From NCBI GenBank assembly GCA_010909165.1, contig MU008202.1, positions 62,001 through 126,000 of the forward strand: 64,000 nt of DNA. The letters run 5' to 3'. The stretch is from Anthoceros angustus (Eukaryota > Streptophyta > Anthocerotopsida > Anthocerotales > Anthocerotaceae). The notes below the pieces were generated by a model. The model made no database searches. It saw nothing but the letters and a program-made list of their open reading frames with translations, and was not told where the DNA came from. Within the stretch, counting starts at the first letter, position 1. Each line of letters begins with the position of its first letter. Position numbers and translations under genes: made by a program. Shown in pieces: positions 1-11,765 of this stretch.

Positions 1-12
1 CTAGCACACATC

Positions 13-1375
13 ATGAGTCGTGGGACTGGAGCTGGGTACGATCGCCATATCACCGTCTTCTCCCCAGAAGGGCGGCTCTTCCAGGTGGAGTATGCCTTCA
101 AAGCCGTGAAAGCAGCTGGTATCACTTCAATTGGAGTCCGTGGGGCGGACTCTGTTTGTGTTGTCACGCAGAAGAAAGTTCCGGTATGCAATTGCAGACT
201 CCATTGAGAGATATTAGGGTTTCACGTCCTGCTGCACGATGTTTTGCCTCAGATGATGGTTTTGCTTACTTTTAGGACAAACTTTTGGATCAAACTAGCG
301 TCACTCACCTTTTTTCGATTACCAAAACCATTGGCCTGTTGGCCACTGGAATGCAAGGTCAGATTCAGTATCTTCTTTTGAAATTGATCAAGGCTTGGGT
401 CCATTTTCTGCATAATACATCCTGACCGTTGTTTGTGTGCATTGCCTGGCAGCGGATTCCTGTTCTTTGGTGCAACATGCACGGAATGAGGCTGCGGAAT
501 TTCGTTTTAAGATGGGCTACGAAATACCCGTCAACTATCTTGCCAGCACGTGCGGAAGCTCTTTTCTCTCTGTCTCGTTATCAATTGTTTGAAGTCAGCA
601 AGGAAACTGCCATGAATTCTTGATCATGTGGAAAACATGCAACAGGCTGGCAGACAAGTCACAGGTGTACACTCAGCATGCCTACATGAGGCCTTTGGGA
701 GTGGGTATGAATTCTGGGACCCTGTCTGAAGTTCTTGGAATCGCCATAGTTTTCCACTTTTCTGCCATTGAGGGGTGCTGTTCATGTGCTCCGTCTTGTT
801 TGTGGCAGCTGCTATGGTACTCGGCATCGATGATGAACTGGGTCCTCAGCTTTTTAAGTGTGATCCTGCTGGCTATTTCGTTGGCTACAAGGTTAGGTGC
901 TGCCACCCACTTGCTGCACGAGCAAGTGACAGTGACTCCCATACAGGACTGATACCGGGAAGTTGATACCTGTTTTAGGCAACAAGCGCCGGTCTCAAGG
1001 AGCAGGAAGCTGTCAATTTTTTGGAGAAGAAAATGAAAACCAATCCACAGCTAACCTACGAGGAAACTGTCCAGGTATGGTGTGATTTGCGTTCTTACAG
1101 TATTGGCAACCTTACTTTGACACCCTCTTCTGGTTTGCAGACAGCGATTTCTGCACTGCAGTCAATTCTTTTGGAGGATTTCAAGCCCACCGAAATTGAG
1201 GTGAGACCTATAACGTCACCCGCGTTTGCAAATCCAGAAAGGGGGATCAGGACAATGCCTGAGCTTGAACGATTCTTTACAGGTTGGTGTTGTCAAGAAG
1301 GATCATCCAGCTTTCCGAGTTTTGACCACTGAGGAGATTGACGAGCATTTGACAGCCATTAGTGAAAGAGACTGA
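13..1375 (+). CDS. PAA1: 20S proteasome subunit alpha type-6
   Basis: Alpha subunit of the 20S core particle, which forms the outer ring gating entry to the proteolytic chamber. Eight exons join without frame error: 13-183, 276-357, 453-549, 646-704, 809-891, 979-1074, 1141-1200 and 1283-1375, giving 246 residues, the usual length for this subunit. The N-terminus [20 protein letters not shown] and the following [14 protein letters not shown] are the alpha-subunit signature of PSMA6/PAA. Later blocks [11 protein letters not shown] and CDPAGYF are also typical. All introns are short GT-AG introns of about 66-105 bp. The start is only 12 bases from the window edge, so promoter and 5' UTR are not visible. 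It is convergent with the DCN1-like gene. Family assignment is certain; exact exon ends are read by eye. Confidence 0.96.
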
Positions 1376-1761
1376 GCTTTTTACACTGTAATTCTTCCTT
1401 CATAATTTTCAATCCAATCCGGGGGTTCTCTTCAATCCGGGGGTTTTGAGCTTCGTAGTCAAAGCTTGGTAGCCTGAACAAAGCACTGTCGTCAGAACTT
1501 ATTATCATGAGACACTACAGACTAGGGAAGTTCGCGTGATTGGTAGATCTAGGCATCAAGCTAAAGACTGAGCAACCATCCTGGCAAGTCAAGCTCATTT
1601 ACATAAACAAATAGTATCCTCTACTAAAACTACACGCTAGCAACGGGAACGGGAACGGGAAAGCGAACGGGAAAGGGAACGGGAACGGGAACGGGAACGG
1701 GAAAGGGAACGGGAACGGGAACGGGAAAGGGAACGGGAACGGGAACGGGAAAGCCTTCCCC
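1376..1761. other. Convergent intergenic spacer with a GGGAAC array
   Basis: This 386-bp spacer separates the stops of the proteasome gene (+) and the DCN1-like gene (-). It must hold both 3' UTRs. The phrase TCCGGGGGTT occurs twice at about 1420-1445. Most of the second half is a hexanucleotide array. No further gene is seen. Confidence 0.7.
1644..1753. repeat. (GGGAAC)n tandem array
   Basis: About 18 imperfect copies of GGGAAC or GGGAAA run directly up to the stop codon side of the DCN1-like gene, so the array is expected to be transcribed (reverse complement, CT-rich) in that gene's 3' UTR. Confidence 0.9.
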
Positions 1762-3970
1762 CTATGTGCGGTCTCGGGCTACTCCAACCTCGTACAGGTA
1801 CTCCACAAACTCATCGATCAAATAAGGCCAAGCTCCTTCAGCGTCATAATTCGATAAGGAAGGATCTATAGTCTGCAGCAGAGTAGGAACCAGTCACAAT
1901 CGCGCACCTACGCAAGAGCAGGTACAAACCAACCAAGATAAAAGGGGCTTACCCTAGAGAATTCCAGAAGCTGTGACCACGTATCCTTCGAGATAGCTTT
2001 GTTGTGCTTGGCCTGGAAACATCACGATAACACACTGATCTTAATGTCACCTTCCTCTGGGACTTTGACCTTCAGAGTACACCATCTCCATACCACTTAC
2101 TTGCAAGAACTGACACCAATATTCTACTAAGGGCCACGATCGTTCTGCAAACAACAAGCGCCACATGCCAACAGCTGTGTCGAGAGCCAAGGATTTTTGA
2201 CCCTACAAGACAGAGATCACTGGTGGCATCAGCAGCTTCAACCCAGAGAGTATCATATGGACACCTTGAAGTATAATGTTCCTAACAAGTGTGAGACCGA
2301 CCCACCTTTTCCTTGGCCCACCCAAAAGCGAAGTTGTATATGTCCCGAAACTTATCTGAAAATGGAAAGAGACTCAGATGTGAAAATGCACCATTTTACA
2401 CGCTAGGTTTGTGGCAAAGCAGATTCCAGCTGATGTAGCAGGCCTACTGTTTTAATTTTTGGGAATTGAAGATGGAGATCAAGCTTGTGAAGGGATGGCT
2501 TCACAAGATGAGCAGCTATGTGGCACTACAGCAGCAGAGGTGAGGACCGTACGTTCATCTTTCAGCTCTTGCCTTAGCGAGGGAAGCAGATACTTGAGTT
2601 TATCAAGAGAGTCTACGCTGCATAAACGGGAGATCAAATGTTATGTCATTGTGATTCAAGAACCTGAAACCAAATTGTGCATCACATGAAAGGAAAGGCA
2701 GCTCCTGGGAGAAAGAGACAATACCCCAAAGAGTGGAGCCCTGCAGTGAACTCCAGCTTTGAGAACTCACACATTGTAGCCGCTTTCATATGCCATGAAA
2801 TGACCAGCTGCAAACAGTTGTACAACATGTGGCTTAACAAGCAGCAACTTTACCACACAGGGTAGTGCCGGAACGTGACATACTAGTAGCATGAACCTGA
2901 TTATGTGCTTACCATTACAACATCGCCAGGATCTACCTGCACAGAACCAACATGCCAGACACCTCCGTCAGATAAGCATACCGTTGAACCAGCAGAAATC
3001 TCACACTTCTCAGAAGAGTTTCCTGCAATTTTACCTGCAAATCATCGCAGAACAATGATACCCCGTCTACTAAGATCATGTCCGAGTAAGGATCTGCCAA
3101 AACACACTGAAGATGAATGACTGGCTGAAAAACTAACAGACAACGAACAATGCGCTCTCATGTTGACTTGGTTGCAGAAAATGGAAATCGGAGCTCAAGC
3201 ACTCTTAGTTCTGTACCTTTGTATCTGTTGTAAAGCTCTTCAACATGTCGAGGATCCGTTGGTGGCCTTGATGGGGGCTGAGTGTAGAAGTACTCAAAGG
3301 CTCCTTCCAGATTCCAATCACTTGACTTCAGAGCCGCTAATGCAGCCTTCTCACTGCAACACCATGAGCGAATAAGCTGTGGTCGTTCAAATCATCCAAC
3401 CACTGCACCAATCCCCGCTGTGGCAGCAACACTTCTGATACCTTGCTCCCGCTGCAATTGACATAAATTTCTCAACTTTCTCACGATGTCCTCTCCCTAG
3501 CTTGTTCTACAATGGCAGCAGTATGACCAGGCGTTAGTACCGAGGGGAGCCCCTACTGCAACTCATCGTACAAGCTATGCTCTTCCTAGATGCCCTGTAC
3601 TGTCCATTCCTACAAGGGATTATTACATCCTTAGCTCAGCTAGATAAGGGTCTCAACGAATACTACGGACAACTTGTGAACTCTACCCCCATCCAGTGCG
3701 TACCAATGACCTCTTCACCTTACTTGTGAATACAGATCCAGCCATTGTGCTCACAGGCACGTACAACCACATACAAAACCTGCTGCTCACAGAGGCTAAG
3801 CGTACTGACCCTTGTCCTAGATTAGTATCCCTATGAGGCTTGAGTAAGGCTAGCGGGCATCTGACCAACGACTTCATCAAGTCAGATGTTTCTATAATGG
3901 CTCGGATTGCACTGGTAAGCACCGGCCTAGATGGGCAGCATAAAACTGAATAGCGAAGCCGGCTCACCAT
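1762..3970 (-). CDS. DCN1-like protein (defective in cullin neddylation 1)
   Basis: Scaffold-type E3 that helps transfer NEDD8 to cullins and so activates cullin-RING ubiquitin ligases. No single long ORF shows it. It was assembled from ten coding exons on the minus strand (3506-3442, 3353-3217, 3093-3035, 2936-2913, 2807-2725, 2617-2553, 2355-2306, 2202-2101, 2012-1953, 1872-1762), all phases agreeing. The body begins [15 protein letters not shown], so the initiator ATG sits alone in an upstream exon. ATG 3968-3970, directly followed by GTGAGC, is the best candidate. That gives 252 residues. Diagnostic blocks are [13 protein letters not shown] (UBA-like helix region), [59 protein letters not shown] and [19 protein letters not shown] (the C-terminal PONY/DCUN1 domain). 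The family call is very secure; the first exon is inferred. Confidence 0.92.
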
Positions 3971-4950
3971 CATTTCAGAAGCCACAATTGGCACAAACCA
4001 AGCGGCCTGACTGTCTCCAGAAACCTTCGCATTAAGGGCCCAGCTTGTGGGAATTATCGCACATGGGCTAACTTGTGGACGCCGCGCAGCATAGATAAAC
4101 CAAGAGTCCCTGCAGCAGTCGCAAGCAGAACGATTAGACAGCCGACCACGTCATCCAGAGAAGGTTGGGAAAAATTTCGTGCAAAGAGTGCGGCATCCAG
4201 ACAGGACCACATACCGGAGTGGGCAATCTCCGGCCACGACGGCGTCACGCTTCCCGACCGCCCTAGGAGCCTCAAGAAAACGAACCCACCCGACCTCGAG
4301 GTCGACCACGATCCAGCCAGCTTCACAGCAACCCCAGCCAGCTTCACAGAAACCCCAGCCAGCTTTGGGCGGCTAGGTGCGATGCATTTCGAAATGCATA
4401 GGCTCAAGTGGCAATGTTTTTTGCGCTGTTTGTTTCATGAGGCTTGTGGACCCTTGCTTGTCTGTGTCTCCCAAGCCATGCTCTTTTTGTGGTCCTACAT
4501 GGGGTTACTTTTCAACAAGGCTTTAGCCGGTGTGCGCGGCTGCATTTGTGTGTCAGCTTGGGACCTCCTGCTGCTACGCTCCATGTGTGGCGAAGCAAAA
4601 GCGCTGTGTATGCGCTGCAGATCTGTTTGGGATATCAGTCACCCTTGTTTGTGGCCCACAGCATGCTCAGCAGAGGAATGTCTGACTAAGTAATGGATGC
4701 ATTCATTGCTACGTATCTAGGTTCTTCCTGTCTGCTGTGTCTGAGCATGGTCGAACCCGAACGCCATGTGCAACAATGTAAGTATGTGATCTGGGAGCTA
4801 GACTTTTATAACTTCGACTACCTACTCGAAGGAATTTATGGGTAAAATTATAAAACAAATAGCAGTATTTATTTTATTAGTATATACAAAATATTTATTT
4901 AAAATATGGTAGATAGAGTCATAAAGATAGGATGACTCAATCTACCATAT
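3971..4950. other. Intergenic region upstream of the DCN1-like gene
   Basis: No supported gene. Open frames on both strands (for example 4073-4693 +) show no family pattern and overlap each other. The region contains three copies of a 21-bp unit built on CCAGCCAGCTTCACAG at 4313-4366 and a perfect 18-bp palindrome ATGCATTTCGAAATGCAT at 4382-4399. From about 4800 the sequence turns AT-rich. Confidence 0.5.
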
Positions 4951-6885
4951 GATAATGTGAAAAAAAAACCCTTTAAGTCCAGGGGGAAATGGAGGACTAT
5001 ATAATGCTTCATAAATAATGTATCGAAACCTACCATCGCTTCTGTCACATGGTAACCAAGGACATGAGAGACCCTACCGAACAGGAGGGTAGTTCATAAG
5101 GATCATCTATGTTATACTAGGGAAGCTCAAGGGCCTTTCACTATGAAAAGCCAAAATGGATTACGTAGTCATTGTCATGTGGAGAAAGATAAGGAGTGAG
5201 TATTTATATGCATTTTTCACTTTTCTTTCGATCACTAAACTAGAGCTTCTTGCCTGGCTTACAACACCATTTGTGAGTGCAGGACCCATGAATGTAAATG
5301 TTTCATCAACCCGATAACAAATAGAACTCATGAAGAACTCATCTCATAATTATATAAGATATAGACTAATTCAAATTAGTGACAGTATCAACATTATCAA
5401 CAACTACACATATTTGTTGAGTCTTAAATTTACTCAATAAATTATCAAAAAATATATAATTTGATTAAATTAATTATTATAAATAATTCCATCTAATAAA
5501 CTCATGTGTGGGATCCACATGGTTGGTGAGCAAGCTTCGAATCCGAGACATATTAAGCTCATTATCAGTAGTAATTTGAATTTGAGCGCAAAAAGTGTGT
5601 GTATTTGTTTCATGTGGTGGCTGATTATTGGAATCAATAGTTTGTAGCTCAAAATCACCTTCGTTTTCCATGATGATGTCTAGCATCTCATTAATAAGAA
5701 AAGGATCAAAAATATTACCTATTACATGGATTGTGGATGAAACAAGATCCGAAGATGGGGAAATGCTTGATTTCTCGCTATCCACTTTTGCCAATGTCAA
5801 TGCTGCAACAGCTTGCTGCTGAATAATGTGGTCAAAAAGAGGGTTAAGCCGTCCCTTTGAAACAACACACGCATTTTGTATAGAAAGTGGCATTGTTTGT
5901 AAAGTCAAATTACATGCCATAGCTTCAACTAATGGCGTAATAGCATCGCTAAAGTGTTTCGTTGCTTCGCGAGGAAATTCCGCCGGGAGCACATCCACAG
6001 CTAGAACTATAATTCCATCGCCATCCATATCCCCATGATAAGAAGTTGTAAGGGGATTAAATCGGAAAAAAGGTTTATCTATACTTGTTTGTATATGTAC
6101 ACATTCAATGGAGCCATTGAGATCGCATGAAATGTCCGCAATACCCAACAAAAGTATGCGTGCATTAAAATCGGAGTCGCTCTCTTTAATCAAGAATAAC
6201 TTTTGGATTTGTTGATTTGTTAGTAAACGTGGAATCTAGGTTCCCAATACATACGATTAATGATAAATGAGGCATAGGGGCAATCTTAGTATGAAATACG
6301 GTGATATTCTTGGATTAGCATAATAATGTGCTTTATCAAAATCCTTACATGGATTGTTATGTTGAACCATATGTGAAGCATCTATTAGACATCCAAAGAC
6401 TTTAAACCTATTGTTACATTACGCATTAAGAGTGTTTTTCACCAAATTAGGAAGATCTTTTGCATCGACAAAAGAATGTGGTAAAAGCTTGAAAATCTCC
6501 ATAGCGCCTTGTCCTACATTTCCGCATCCCGTAAAAACGAAGACTAAAGGACAAATAGCAGAAGGCAACCCAGTTTGCTTGATCTCTTCTCCTAGAACAA
6601 CTATTGCCTCGCGAGCCTTATTCAAAGAGGGATACATATGAGCAAAACCCAATCCCAAAAAGGGGGTTGAAAACCCTAGGTTTAGGAACCTCTCCCCTAT
6701 CCCTCGTAAAAAGTCCAACATCCCTGCCCGACCTGCAAATTCTCCAAAAGCAACTACGCGCTTACCCTCTTTTGTGGTGATAAGCTCATAGTCGACTAAT
6801 GTGACATCCTTTTGCAACACTTCACTTAACAATCCCATGTTATGGGCGTCTCAGCGTATGTGAGAAGAATGCATATGATCGTTTT
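4951..6885. repeat. Tandem duplication unit 1 of the LKR block
   Basis: First copy of a near-identical direct duplication about 1.93 kb long. It begins GATAATGTGAAAAA. At its right edge the sequence CGTTTTGATAAT runs straight back into the start of unit 2. Differences from unit 2 are almost all deletions or insertions of a few bases, not substitutions. In this copy they cluster at 6225-6425 and 6842-6860. Confidence 0.9.
5477..6838 (-). pseudogene. LKR: Lysine-ketoglutarate reductase copy 1, frameshifted
   Basis: Carries the LKR half of plant LKR/SDH, which condenses lysine with 2-oxoglutarate to saccharopine. Two open segments remain. The N-terminal one, 6838-6419, holds VTLVDYELI, GRAGMLDFL, ICPLVFVFTG and VGQGAMEIFKLLPHSF. 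The C-terminal one, 6193-5477, holds KPFFRFNPLTTSY, GDMDGDGI and then the LKR-SDH linker block IFDPFLINEMLDI before a stop. Between them several small deletions at about 6230-6425 break the frame, and the first exon-equivalent part is absent at the junction. No introns interrupt either segment. The C-terminal part is intact here and broken in copy 2, so the two copies complement each other. It may be a true pseudogene or the low-quality end of a contig; the latter seems more likely. Confidence 0.85.
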
Positions 6886-8801
6886 GATAATGTGAAAAAA
6901 AACCCTTTAAGTCCTGGGGAAATGGAGGACTATATAATGCTTCATAATAATGTATCGAAACCTACCATCGCCCCACATGGTAACCAAGGACATGAGAGAC
7001 CCTACAGGAGGGTAGTTCATAAGGATCATCTATGTTATACTAGGGAAGCTCAAGGGCCTTTCACTATGAAAAGCCAAAATGGATTACGTAGTCATTGTCA
7101 TGTGGAGAAAGATAAGGAGTGAGTATTTATATGCATTTTCACTTTTCTTCGATCACTAAACTAGAGCTTCTTGCGGCTTACAACACCATTTGTGAGTGCA
7201 GGACCCATGAATGTAAATGTTTCATCAACGATAACAAATAGAACTCATGAAGAACTCATCTCATAATTATATAAGATATAGACTAATTCAAATTAGTGAC
7301 AGATCAACATTATCAACAACTACACATATTTGTTGAGTCTTAAATTTACTCAATAAATTATCAAAAATATATAATTTGATTAAATTAATTATTATAAATA
7401 ATTCCATCTAATAAACTCATGTGTGGATCCACATGGTTGGTGAGCAAGCTTGAATCCGAGACATATTAAGCTCATTATCAGTAATTTGAATTTGAGCGCA
7501 AAAGTGTGTATTTGTTTCATGTGGTGGCGATTATTGGAATCAATAGTTTGTAGCTCAAAATCACCTTCGTTTTCCATGATGATGTCTAGCATCTCATTAA
7601 TAAGAAAAGGATCAAAAATATTACCTATTACATGGATTGTGGATGAAACAAGATCCGAAGATGGGGAAATGCTTGATTTCTCGCTATCCACTTTGCCAAT
7701 GTCAATGCCGCACGACTTGCTGCTGAATAATGTGGTCAAAAAGAGGGTTAAGCGTCCCTTTGAAACAACACCGCATTTTGTATAGAAAGTGGCATTGTTT
7801 GTAAAGTCAAATTACATGCCATAGCTTCAACTAATGGCGTAATAGCATCGCTAAAGTGTTTCGTTTCATGAGGAAATTCACGGAGCACATCCACGGCTAG
7901 AACTATAATTCCATCGCCATCCATATCCCCATGATAAGAAGTTGTAAGGGGATTAAATCGGAAAAAAGGTTTATCTATACTTGTTTGTATATGTACACAT
8001 TCAATGGAGCCATTGAGATCGCATGAAATGTCCGCAATACCCAACAAAAGTATGCGTGCATTAAAATCGGAGTCGCTCTCTTTAATCAAGAATAACTTTT
8101 GGATTTGTTGATTTGTTAGTAAACGTGGGAATCTAGGTTCCCAATACATACAGTTAATGATAAATGAGGCATAGGGGGCAATCTTAGTATGAAATACAGG
8201 GTGATATTCTTCTGGATTAGCATAATAATGTGCTTTATCAAAATCCTTACCTGTAGGATTGTTATGTTGAACCATATGTGAAGCATCTATTAGACATCCA
8301 AAGACTTTAAACCTATTGTTCTGTTCTGCATTAAGAGTGTTTTTCACCAAATTAGGAAGATCTTTTGCATCGACAAAAGAATGTGGTAAAAGCTTGAAAA
8401 TCTCCATAGCGCCTTGTCCTACATTTCCGCATCCCGTAAAAACGAAGACTAAAGGACAAATAGCAGAAGGCAACCCAGTTTGCTTGATCTCTTCTCCTAG
8501 AACAACTATTGCCTCGCGAGCCTTATTCAAAGAGGGATACATATGAGCAAAACCCAATCCCAAAAAGGGGGTTGAAAACCCTAGGTTTAGGAACCTCTCC
8601 CCTATCCCTCGTAAAAAGTCCAACATCCCTGCCCGACCTGCAAATTCTCCAAAAGCAACTACGCGCTTACCCTCTTTTGTGGTGATAAGCTCATAGTCGA
8701 CTAATGTGACATCCTTTTGCAACACTTCACTTAACAATCCCATGTTATGGGGCTGTCCTTTGTGCGTATGTGAGAAGAATGCATATGATCGTTTTGATAA
8801 T
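6886..8801. repeat. Tandem duplication unit 2 of the LKR block
   Basis: Second copy of the direct duplication. Identity with unit 1 ends at GATAAT near 8801, beyond which the sequence is unique. Relative to unit 1 it lacks many one- to eight-base segments, concentrated at 6890-7900, while its right half is clean. Confidence 0.9.
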
Positions 8802-9067
8802 ACGGTACCAAGCTTAGGACTTTTCACTCCAAGAATTAGGCCACACTTGGACATGTCTTCACTTACCTCACATCCTACCTCCTCATAACTTGAGTTTTGA
8901 TAGATGCGTTTAGTACATGGTTGTATTACAATTTTTTGAATTCCTTGGCTGGTAGGTTCTTGTTTATTTCTGCTTAAGAGCTCCAAGCAATGAAATGGAG
9001 TGAGTGGAGCCCTTCTCTCCCATTTATTTTCTTCTTTCAAAATCCCTACCACTCCATTTCCATACAT
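7392..9067 (-). pseudogene. LKR: Intronless lysine-ketoglutarate reductase, copy 2
   Basis: The better-preserved copy. A 439-residue frame opens at ATG 9067 with NGVVGILKEENKWERR, the usual N-terminus of plant LKR/SDH. It continues through CGLILGVKSP, YAFFSHTHKGQ, LVDYELITTKEGKR, VFVFTGCGNV, NCMYWEPRFPRLL and MDGDGIIVLAVDVL. The frame breaks near 7748, and the linker block LINEMLDIIMENEGDF resumes in another frame at 7739-7392. Plant LKR/SDH genes have many introns. None is seen over more than 1.3 kb, and the saccharopine dehydrogenase half is absent, so this looks like a retrocopy or a monofunctional LKR. If the two tandem copies are one locus, the combined frame would be roughly 560 codons and unbroken. 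Activity cannot be judged. Confidence 0.85.
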
Positions 9068-10089
9068 CTTGAATTCTTCGAGATTCTTTTGTTAATAGTA
9101 TGCATAAACTAAAGGTATGATATATGTCTTCAAAAACCAAGATTACCACAAAAACCGTGTTTCAAATATAGATATTCCTTTCATATCTATTCATCTATTT
9201 CTCACGTTGTATACAAAATTGAGAGTTTATAAAATATTTTTAAAGAAAATTAATTTTATTTATAGATTTATCATTATGTATATTTGGTGAATGAATTTTA
9301 AGAACTACCCCCACAAGTTCAAATATTTTCAATCTGAATAGCTAATTTCTATGACATAAGAGAAGAGGTGCATTGATTTCTTGAAGAAGCTAACACATGA
9401 CCTTTTTATATGATGAGAATAGAAAATATAAGTAATATTTTAATAAAAGAGATTTATATATTATAATTAGGGTTTTCCTTCATATACATTTTGAGGTTTT
9501 TCTTTGTGTTCCTTGTTATTATATTCAATTTCAAACTTGAGAGACGTTCCTACTTCCAGCTTTAAACTTGGGAGACATACAAAATTGATTTGCATGTATG
9601 GTTATTGGCAGGTGAGTATGATTAAAATTGGAATGTATATTATATTTTTAGATTTATGTGAGAGCTGATTTTTAAAAGTTTTATATTTTTATTAACTGGT
9701 ATGATATATATATCTTCTCATTGGTAGTAGTCAATATAATATCTTTGTAAGAACACATATAGTTCTTTTATTTATGGAAATTCTTTTCTTAAATCAGACA
9801 AAACATGCATAAAAATTGTATTGTAAGACCTAAAAGCAGCTGTGTTGATGTATAATGCTATGAATTATGTATGAAATTTCAGAAACCACATGTAAAAGTT
9901 ATGTTTTTTATTTTTTTCATAAATTAGGTTAATAAACGATAAGATACATGTCTTAAACTAACCACCTAGTTATGCCTGCGAAGTGTGTAGCTCTTCGACG
10001 GGACAAAGCTGTGACGATGTCCTCGATGGCATGCGCGACGAAGATGAAAGGATGAAAGCGGAGTGAAATTCTAGCGTCCTCAGAGGGCG
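9068..10089. other. AT-rich intergenic region
   Basis: Strongly AT-rich from 9070 to about 9955, then abruptly GC-rich about 130 bases before the WD40 start. No ORF of note and no repeat longer than simple A/T runs was recognised. It contains the promoters of the minus-strand LKR copy (left) and the WD40 gene (right). Confidence 0.5.
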
Positions 10090-11765
10090 ATGGCTCCACC
10101 AGCACAGAAGTATGATGCAAGCAAGGCAAAGGCGCCTCTGGAAGCCACAGTGGAGGGAGCACCTTCCTCGTCCGACCCTTACTTCAAGGGGAATTTCACA
10201 GCTGCACTGGGCCGGCAGGAGCCGCTGGAAGTGAAGGGAACGAGCTCCCGAGCCCTGGGAGCTCTGAAGCAGGGGCCCAACAAAGGGCAGGGGCACACCC
10301 AAGTGAAGCTGTCGGATCACCACTCCATCTGCATCTCGGCAAGGGGGGTGGAGGTGGCGGTGGGCTCGGCAGATTCCGCTCTGTACATCGTCAATGTGGA
10401 GACGGGCAAGTTCGTGAGGACGATGGGGAGCAGGGAGTTCGGGCACACGGAGTGGGTCACGTGCCTGGAGTACTTGGAGAACGGGCGCATCTTCAGCGGA
10501 GGCATGGACAGCAAGCTGTGCCTGTGGGAGAAGAACGTCCCGAGGTGCAGCTACATGGTGGGCCACAACTCGGCCATCTCGGGCTGCCAGGCCATGGCGG
10601 CCAACGATGTGGGGGTGAGCTCCAGCTACGACGCCACGTTGAAGGTGTGGGATTTGGCCAAGGGCTTCAACGAGTACAAGCGCGGGGTACCGTGCTTGGG
10701 CACGCTCAAGGGGCATCACGGGCCTGTCACGAAATTCGTTCTGGGCGCCCAGGAGAGCAGCATCGTGAGCGGGTCCAAGACTGGGGAAATCATCCTGTGG
10801 GACGGCGCGGATGGGAGGCCGCTCATGCACTGCGTGGACGCGCACAACGGGGCTGTCACTGCGATCGCGAGCATGGTGGGCGGTAACAAGGCGGACAGGG
10901 AGAATGCGGGAACCGGGGAGATGTTCCTCACGGGAGGCCTGGATGGCATGCTTCAGGTTTGGGACTTCCGAGTGAGCCAAGGGCCTGTCTTCTCTGTCAA
11001 AGCCCACAGGTTCCCTTCCCTACCAAGTTTGCACAGCCTTTCACTCCATCGCTCACCAGCTTTCCTCTCTTGGGAAAGAGAAATTTTGCATATACGCATC
11101 AATTGCTGTAGCTGGCTTGGCTCCACGTCCAATTTCCTGCCTGGAAAACTACGTATACGCATCAATTGTTGCAGCACCATGACGTCACGGTTACGTCCTC
11201 AGCCTGCCTACTGCACCCGCACTCACCCATGGATATGATCCTGCTAAATCTTGTGGGCCTTGTTGCGCCAAAGCCTGCCTCCAATGCTGTGTGGCAACTG
11301 TACAGGACATTCCAAGGATGTCCAGTCGCGTTTGTGGGCGTTTCGATCACTGCAGGTAAGGCTCACGTGGTGACGGCAGGGGGAGACAAGGTCTTGAAGG
11401 TTTTGGACCCCCGGGCGTCGTTCCAGACTGTCCACACCATGCCTGACCACACCACCAACATCACTGCCCTTCAGGTCTATGGTAACACCTCCATCTTTCC
11501 TTCCCGTTGCGAGCTCCCAACCAAGTTGAGCACTTCAGCCATTAGGTGCACTTGTTTATGCTGGTTTGATACATCCATGGCAGGTGTACTGGCGTGGAGC
11601 GGGGCAGCGGATGGGAAGGTGCTGCTGCACGAAGTGGCCAGTGGCAAATGCTTGTATTGCCTCCCTCCCGTTGCAAAGGGCTCTGTGAGATGCCTCACTC
11701 TGGCAGGAGACAGCAAGCTTGCTGTGGCAGGGGATGACGGAACCGTGGTCATCTACCCCCACTAA
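10090..11765 (+). CDS. WD40-repeat protein, function unknown
   Basis: Predicted beta-propeller scaffold of 425 residues in three exons: 10090-11009, 11306-11481 and 11584-11765. The first splice joins H-R-TFQGCPVAF in phase and the second joins VYG-VLAWSG. An N-terminal tail of about 70 residues, rich in Ala, Lys and Pro, has no repeat pattern. It is followed by about seven WD-like units: ALYIVNVETGKFVRTMG, KLCLWEKN, TLKVWDLAKG, EIILWDGADGRPL, MLQVWDFR, KVLKVLDPR and KVLLHEVASGK. Several units end in LW or VWD, and others are degenerate. The exonic sequence is very GC-rich with codon third positions G or C, unlike the AT-rich flank. I do not recognise an orthologue. A start further downstream is unlikely because GC-rich coding bias begins at this ATG. 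Confidence 0.85.

Noticed and set aside
1644-1753. Regular repeats resembling a CRISPR array
   Set aside because: Six-base units without spacers in a plant nuclear context; simple tandem repeat.
3683-3994. 103-codon minus-strand ORF
   Set aside because: Lies in the long first intron of the DCN1-like gene and has no family pattern; only its ATG at 3968 may matter.
4073-4693. 206-codon plus-strand ORF
   Set aside because: No recognisable domain, codon use unlike neighbouring genes, overlaps competing frames.
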